Below are positions 5,723 through 8,326 of a stretch of DNA of 8,326 nt, piece by piece. Position numbers and translations under genes: made by a program. Position 1 is the first letter of the stretch, and each line of letters opens with the position of its first letter. The DNA is from Bacteroidota bacterium (GTDB taxonomy: Bacteria > Pseudomonadota > Alphaproteobacteria > Puniceispirillales > Puniceispirillaceae). The stretch is from NCBI GenBank assembly GCA_009936825.1, contig JAACDV010000163.1:1-8326 (forward strand), given 5' to 3'. Below the pieces are notes generated by a model that saw nothing but the letters and a program-made list of their open reading frames with translations, did no database searches and had not been told where the DNA came from.

Positions 5723-7329
5723 CGCGACTCCTCACCACGTTCAGGCAACCCTTCGCGGTACACCCAAAAACAGGCGCCATCTTCATCCTGAAGCCGGAAA
5801 TAATCACGGGTACGCGATCCGGCCGCCGCGTGCCACCATTGGGGGGTAATACGCTCAGGCCCACTGGCACGGGCAATCTTATGAACCCGCGATTGCCAGA
5901 CAAACTGGGCCGGAGGATGATCAGGGATCAGCGCCACAACCGCCAGCGGCTGGGGATTTGCCAATAGACGAACAGGGCGCGGCGCGGCGGTCAGACAATG
6001 CGGGGCGGCATTCATGCTATCATCAAAGCCGGTATTTTCCATATCGGGAAAGGCCATATATTGCGCCGCCTCGGGCTGCCAGCAATTGTTTGCTTTGATA
6101 TGCAGAACCGCACCATGGCCAAGGCGTGCCACCAACCTGTCAACAAGGCTGGCATGCGTTTCGCTGGCCGAAATACCATCATCAAAACCGACCGACACTG
6201 GCGCTTGCGGACTGCATTCATGCGCCTCCATCCACATGCGTTCCAACCCGAATTCAGGGTTAATCGCCTCGCCAGCACCAGCCAAAAGACGACGAAAAGC
6301 GACGGCATCACGGCTGGGGCGTGAAAAATGCACATCATGCGCCAGCACTGCCCCATCAAGACGCTGCCAGCCAAGCGCCAACCGCCGCGCCGCCAGCCCA
6401 TCCTGCTGTAGAATACCCGCCATTTCGTTTGCCAGATGGTCAATCACGGCGCGGATGTTTTCGGGGGCTGCAATCGGTTCAGCAAAACTCTGCAGGGTGA
6501 GCAAGGGGCGCGGCGGTGCAATCGGCGTAAAGCTTTCATTGATATGGCCAAGCACCGCATCCAAACGCGCCGTTACAACGCTGCCAAAACGCGCCGCAAG
6601 CGGGGCACGCGGCATGCCTAGAATATCACCAATTCGGCGCAGACCCGCCGCTGCCATTGCAGTGCAAATTGTCCCATCCAACCGTAAGGCAGCCAGCGGT
6701 AATCCCGCTAGAAGATCAGTTGTTTTCCTGCCCCTATTTCCCGAGATATCAGCCCTGTTTTCCCCTATATGAGAGGGCGCATTTGCATAGCGCTGTTGCG
6801 CCGTTCCGTACCGTGCCAGCGCCCAAGCCGCAGCACAGGTCGGTGCCACCGCCAACCTGACCGTCAATCCAGCCCGGCGCAACCGGCGCGCCATATTGGC
6901 CAGCAAAGGGCGCAATCCGCCCTGCAAATGCGCGGCGCCGGCCACATCCAGCCAAATTCCGTTGCCATCATGCGCAACCGCTGCCCCCCCGCCATTGGAG
7001 TCGGCCGGAGCAGGTGCGGTCAGCGGACAATAGCGCCGCGCCCAGCGCGCCAGATGCAGCAGATCATCACGGTCCGCCTGATGGTCACTATCACGCGAGA
7101 TTAAATCAGGACATAGGGCACGCGCATCAGCAAGCCGCATGCCCTCACGCAGCCCGCGGCGATGCGCGTAACGACAGAGCGAATCAACCATATCCGCCCC
7201 TTGCCACTTACGAGCCAGCACCAGTGGCTGGTCAAACGATGCGCCGGACTGATTATCTGTCCGGCGCACGCGCTCGGCTGCCAGATACGGAAACCAGCAA
7301 TGAATGATCACACGCTGCATAGCAGGCAT
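5695..7329 (-). CDS. imuB: ImuB, catalytically inactive Y-family polymerase homologue (mutasome hub)
   Basis: This 544-aa protein is the adaptor of the mutasome; in studied systems it binds the beta clamp, ImuA and DnaE2. It begins with W-F-P-Y-L-A-A-E-R (12-20), where active Y-family enzymes have their first metal-binding Asp. It carries G-I-W-L-D-V-A-G-A-A-H-L-Q-G-G (124-138) in place of the catalytic S-x-D-E motif, so it should not polymerise DNA. The ImuB-specific C-terminus is complete: R-P-V-R-L-L (451-456), A-S-G-P-E-R-I-T-P-Q-W-W (488-499), T-R-D-Y-F-R-L-Q-D-E-D-G (507-518), F-W-V-Y-R-E-G-L and the final R-W-F-L-H-G-F-F-A. I could not find a clear beta-clamp motif of the Q-L-x-L-F type. 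Its start ATG overlaps the imuA stop by one base (TAATG), which suggests coupled translation; the ribosome site is weak. An in-frame ATG 9 nt later (7320) is an alternative start. The frame is also open up to 7599, but that part only re-reads the imuA repeats and is not a credible N-terminus. The stop is TGA. Confidence 0.93.
   Translation of the reverse strand: MPAMQRVIIHCWFPYLAAERVRRTDNQSGASFDQPLVLARKWQGADMVDSLCRYAHRRGLREGMRLADARALCPDLISRDSDHQADRDDLLHLARWARRYCPLTAPAPADSNGGGAAVAHDGNGIWLDVAGAAHLQGGLRPLLANMARRLRRAGLTVRLAVAPTCAAAWALARYGTAQQRYANAPSHIGENRADISGNRGRKTTDLLAGLPLAALRLDGTICTAMAAAGLRRIGDILGMPRAPLAARFGSVVTARLDAVLGHINESFTPIAPPRPLLTLQSFAEPIAAPENIRAVIDHLANEMAGILQQDGLAARRLALGWQRLDGAVLAHDVHFSRPSRDAVAFRRLLAGAGEAINPEFGLERMWMEAHECSPQAPVSVGFDDGISASETHASLVDRLVARLGHGAVLHIKANNCWQPEAAQYMAFPDMENTGFDDSMNAAPHCLTAAPRPVRLLANPQPLAVVALIPDHPPAQFVWQSRVHKIARASGPERITPQWWHAAAGSRTRDYFRLQDEDGACFWVYREGLPERGEESRWFLHGFFA
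5728..5733 (-). promoter_or_regulatory. Ribosome binding site that decides the dnaE2 start
   Basis: On the minus strand GAGGAG lies 5 nt before the ATG at 5722, inside the last codons of imuB. It is a near-perfect complement to the 16S rRNA anti-SD sequence. The competing ATG at 5695, which forms TGATG with the imuB stop, has only a T-rich upstream sequence. Both sites may be used, but this one favours the longer DnaE2. Confidence 0.6.
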
Positions 7330-8326
7330 TATCCGGCATCCAGATGTTGAATTTCCTGAGTTTGATTCTTGAGACCGCTGTTCTGGTACCCTTCCGGACT
7401 TCGGTCTTTTTGACTTTTGTTCCGGACAACCCGTAACGGTAGGAGTCCATCTTGCCAAAGCCCATCTTGTTGGCGCCCATCTTGTTGGTGCCCGTCTTGT
7501 TGGCGCCCATCTTGTTGGCGCCCGTCTTGTTGGCGCCCGTCTTGTTGGCGCCCATCTTGTAGAGGGCAGGCGCGAAACTGGCTGCCAAGCGATTCCCATA
7601 GCAATCCGGTTGTATGCGCCCGTCCGCCCCGTGCATGGTTTAGCTCAACATTCCAGACAGGATACCACGGACGGTTGGCCGTAGCTGCCTTACTCGAACT
7701 AGCCCTAAGATCTGAATTAGCATGAGGAACGGACTGAACCGGGCGCGCAGGGGCAACCCGCCACTGGCTGTCAAAACCGGACGCCGCCACTGGCCATCCC
7801 AAAAGAAAACCGGTGGTACCGCTGGATTCCGCCGCCAGTTGGGCGCGCCTAGCCAACCGTGCCCAATAGTCCGATGATTGATTAATCCCGTCATATTCGA
7901 CAACAACCGCGGCCAAGCCTTCGGTTCGCAAAATATCTTCAAGCGACGCAAGACGAGCAGCCGGACTAGGTGCATCAACAATCAACAGCCGCGCCGGATC
8001 AAGCCCCAGCGCCGCCAAACCAGGGGCATAAAGCATTCCCGATGCCCCCAGTGCCGCCGCCGGACACCAGACAATTGGCCCGTCACGCTGGGCCAGCAAA
8101 CGGCGCAACACAGCCACAACAAAACCAATCATTGCGCCATCATGACCGGGCCGCCCGCAGATCATATGAACACGCCCAAGCGCCAGCCCGCCAGCCAGCG
8201 CCGCATCAAGCGCACTGACGCCAAACGGCAAACGTGCTGTGGCCATCTGGCCGCCGATTCGCGCTACATCACGGCGCAGCTGATGAAAATCTGTTTGCCG
8301 GAGCGCATGTTCACCGCTGCTTTGAG
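7329..8326 (-). CDS. imuA: ImuA, RecA/SulA-like mutasome accessory protein (5' end beyond the window), with a repetitive tail
   Basis: ImuA is a RecA-fold accessory protein that works with ImuB and DnaE2 in damage-induced mutagenesis. From the ATG at 8246 the visible family features are L-P-F-G-V-S-A-L-D-A-A-L (6-17), G-R-P-G-H-D-G-A-M-I-G-F (31-42), L-Y-A-P-G-L-A-A-L-G-L-D-P-A-R-L (72-87), R-R-A-Q-L-A-A-E-S-S-G-T-T-G (133-146) and W-R-V-A-P-A-R (162-168). W-N-V-E-L with R-G-G-R (198-209) follows. The second block sits where RecA has its Walker A loop but lacks GK[ST], as is normal for ImuA. The frame stays open upstream of 8246 to the window end and reads H-Q-L-R-R-D-V-A-R-I, which resembles the real ImuA N-terminus, so the true start probably lies outside; 8246 is only the nearest ATG. 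Relatives end soon after the R-G-G-R segment. Here about 75 extra residues follow (230-305), built mostly of R-Q-Q-D-G repeats and a hydrophilic end. The TAA stop overlaps the imuB ATG. Confidence 0.88.
   Translation of the reverse strand, partial: QSSGEHALRQTDFHQLRRDVARIGGQMATARLPFGVSALDAALAGGLALGRVHMICGRPGHDGAMIGFVVAVLRRLLAQRDGPIVWCPAAALGASGMLYAPGLAALGLDPARLLIVDAPSPAARLASLEDILRTEGLAAVVVEYDGINQSSDYWARLARRAQLAAESSGTTGFLLGWPVAASGFDSQWRVAPARPVQSVPHANSDLRASSSKAATANRPWYPVWNVELNHARGGRAHTTGLLWESLGSQFRACPLQDGRQQDGRQQDGRQQDGRQQDGHQQDGRQQDGLWQDGLLPLRVVRNKSQKDRSPEGYQNSGLKNQTQEIQHLDAG
7446..7560. repeat. 15-bp minisatellite inside the 3' end of imuA
   Basis: Six complete 15-bp units (7461-7550) of the form ccc(a/g)tcttgttgg(c/t)g stand head to tail. 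A degenerate unit (7446-7460) comes before them and a 10-bp partial unit (7551-7560) after. Read leftward in the imuA frame, each unit encodes R-Q-Q-D-G, with one R changed to H. The unit length is a multiple of three and contains no stop in any of the minus-strand frames, so gain or loss of units would lengthen or shorten the ImuA tail without a frameshift. It would also leave the imuA/imuB overlap untouched. Arrays of this kind change copy number by replication slippage or recombination. Confidence 0.92.

Noticed and set aside
7446..7560. CRISPR array
   Set aside because: The 15-bp units are directly adjacent without spacers and are in frame within a coding sequence.
7330..7599. A 90-residue N-terminal extension of ImuB made of T-R-W-A-P-type repeats
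   Set aside because: It is the imuA minisatellite read in another frame. ImuB homologues start near W-F-P-Y-L, the TAATG junction gives a natural start at 7329, and the unit variation is silent only in the imuA frame.
7253..7636. A third open frame on the minus strand with K-M-G-A-N repeats, and a plus-strand frame with P-S-C-W-R repeats (7417-7725)
   Set aside because: A 15-bp stop-free repeat keeps several frames open at once. These frames have no family resemblance outside the repeat and overlap imuA and imuB.
5695..8326. A LexA site of the alphaproteobacterial GTTC-N7-GTTC type within the imu operon
   Set aside because: I saw none at the gene junctions. One GAAC pair near 7722-7734 has a 5-bp spacer, not 7. 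The expected site is upstream of imuA, outside the window.

Overview
The window looks like chromosomal DNA from an alphaproteobacterium. The evidence is a D,D-carboxypeptidase with a C-terminal SPOR domain, and the mutagenesis cassette imuA-imuB-dnaE2 with protein sequences close to the alphaproteobacterial type. I cannot name the genus. Coding DNA is moderately GC-rich, while the intergenic stretch at the left is clearly AT-richer.

Layout from left to right. Positions 1-58 hold what looks like the first 19 codons of a leftward gene rich in Asn and Asp. Upstream of it lie two perfectly tandem 17-bp repeats and a third degenerate copy (70-126). An AT-rich non-coding stretch follows and ends in a good sigma70-type promoter (500-528). 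This promoter reads into a secreted penicillin-binding-protein-type D-alanyl-D-alanine carboxypeptidase (588-1910, +). Converging on it after a 10-bp gap is a GFA-family zinc-binding protein (1921-2367, -). The rest of the window is a single leftward operon that enters from the right edge: imuA (open at the right edge), imuB, dnaE2. The genes are joined by stop/start overlaps, and the operon ends at a hairpin plus T-run (2421-2448).

The operon encodes the ImuA/ImuB/DnaE2 'mutasome'. ImuB is a catalytically dead Y-family protein that acts as the hub, ImuA is a RecA-like accessory protein, and DnaE2 (ImuC) is the translesion polymerase. In characterised systems the set is LexA-controlled and causes damage-induced mutagenesis. 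The promoter and any SOS box would lie beyond the right edge.

The cassette has three oddities. (1) dnaE2 carries an in-frame TGA where relatives have a leucine. It leaves an 888-residue polymerase core and detaches a recognisable OB-fold/C-terminal part in the same frame. (2) The 3' end of imuA contains a 15-bp minisatellite with six full units and degenerate flanking units, encoding a (RQQDG)n tail. Its recurrent sequence variation is silent only in the imuA frame. (3) The 5' end of dnaE2 contains a 27-bp tandem duplication. I see no clearly new multi-gene system. The most unusual signals are the repeat-bearing gene ends and the broken polymerase of this error-prone repair operon.
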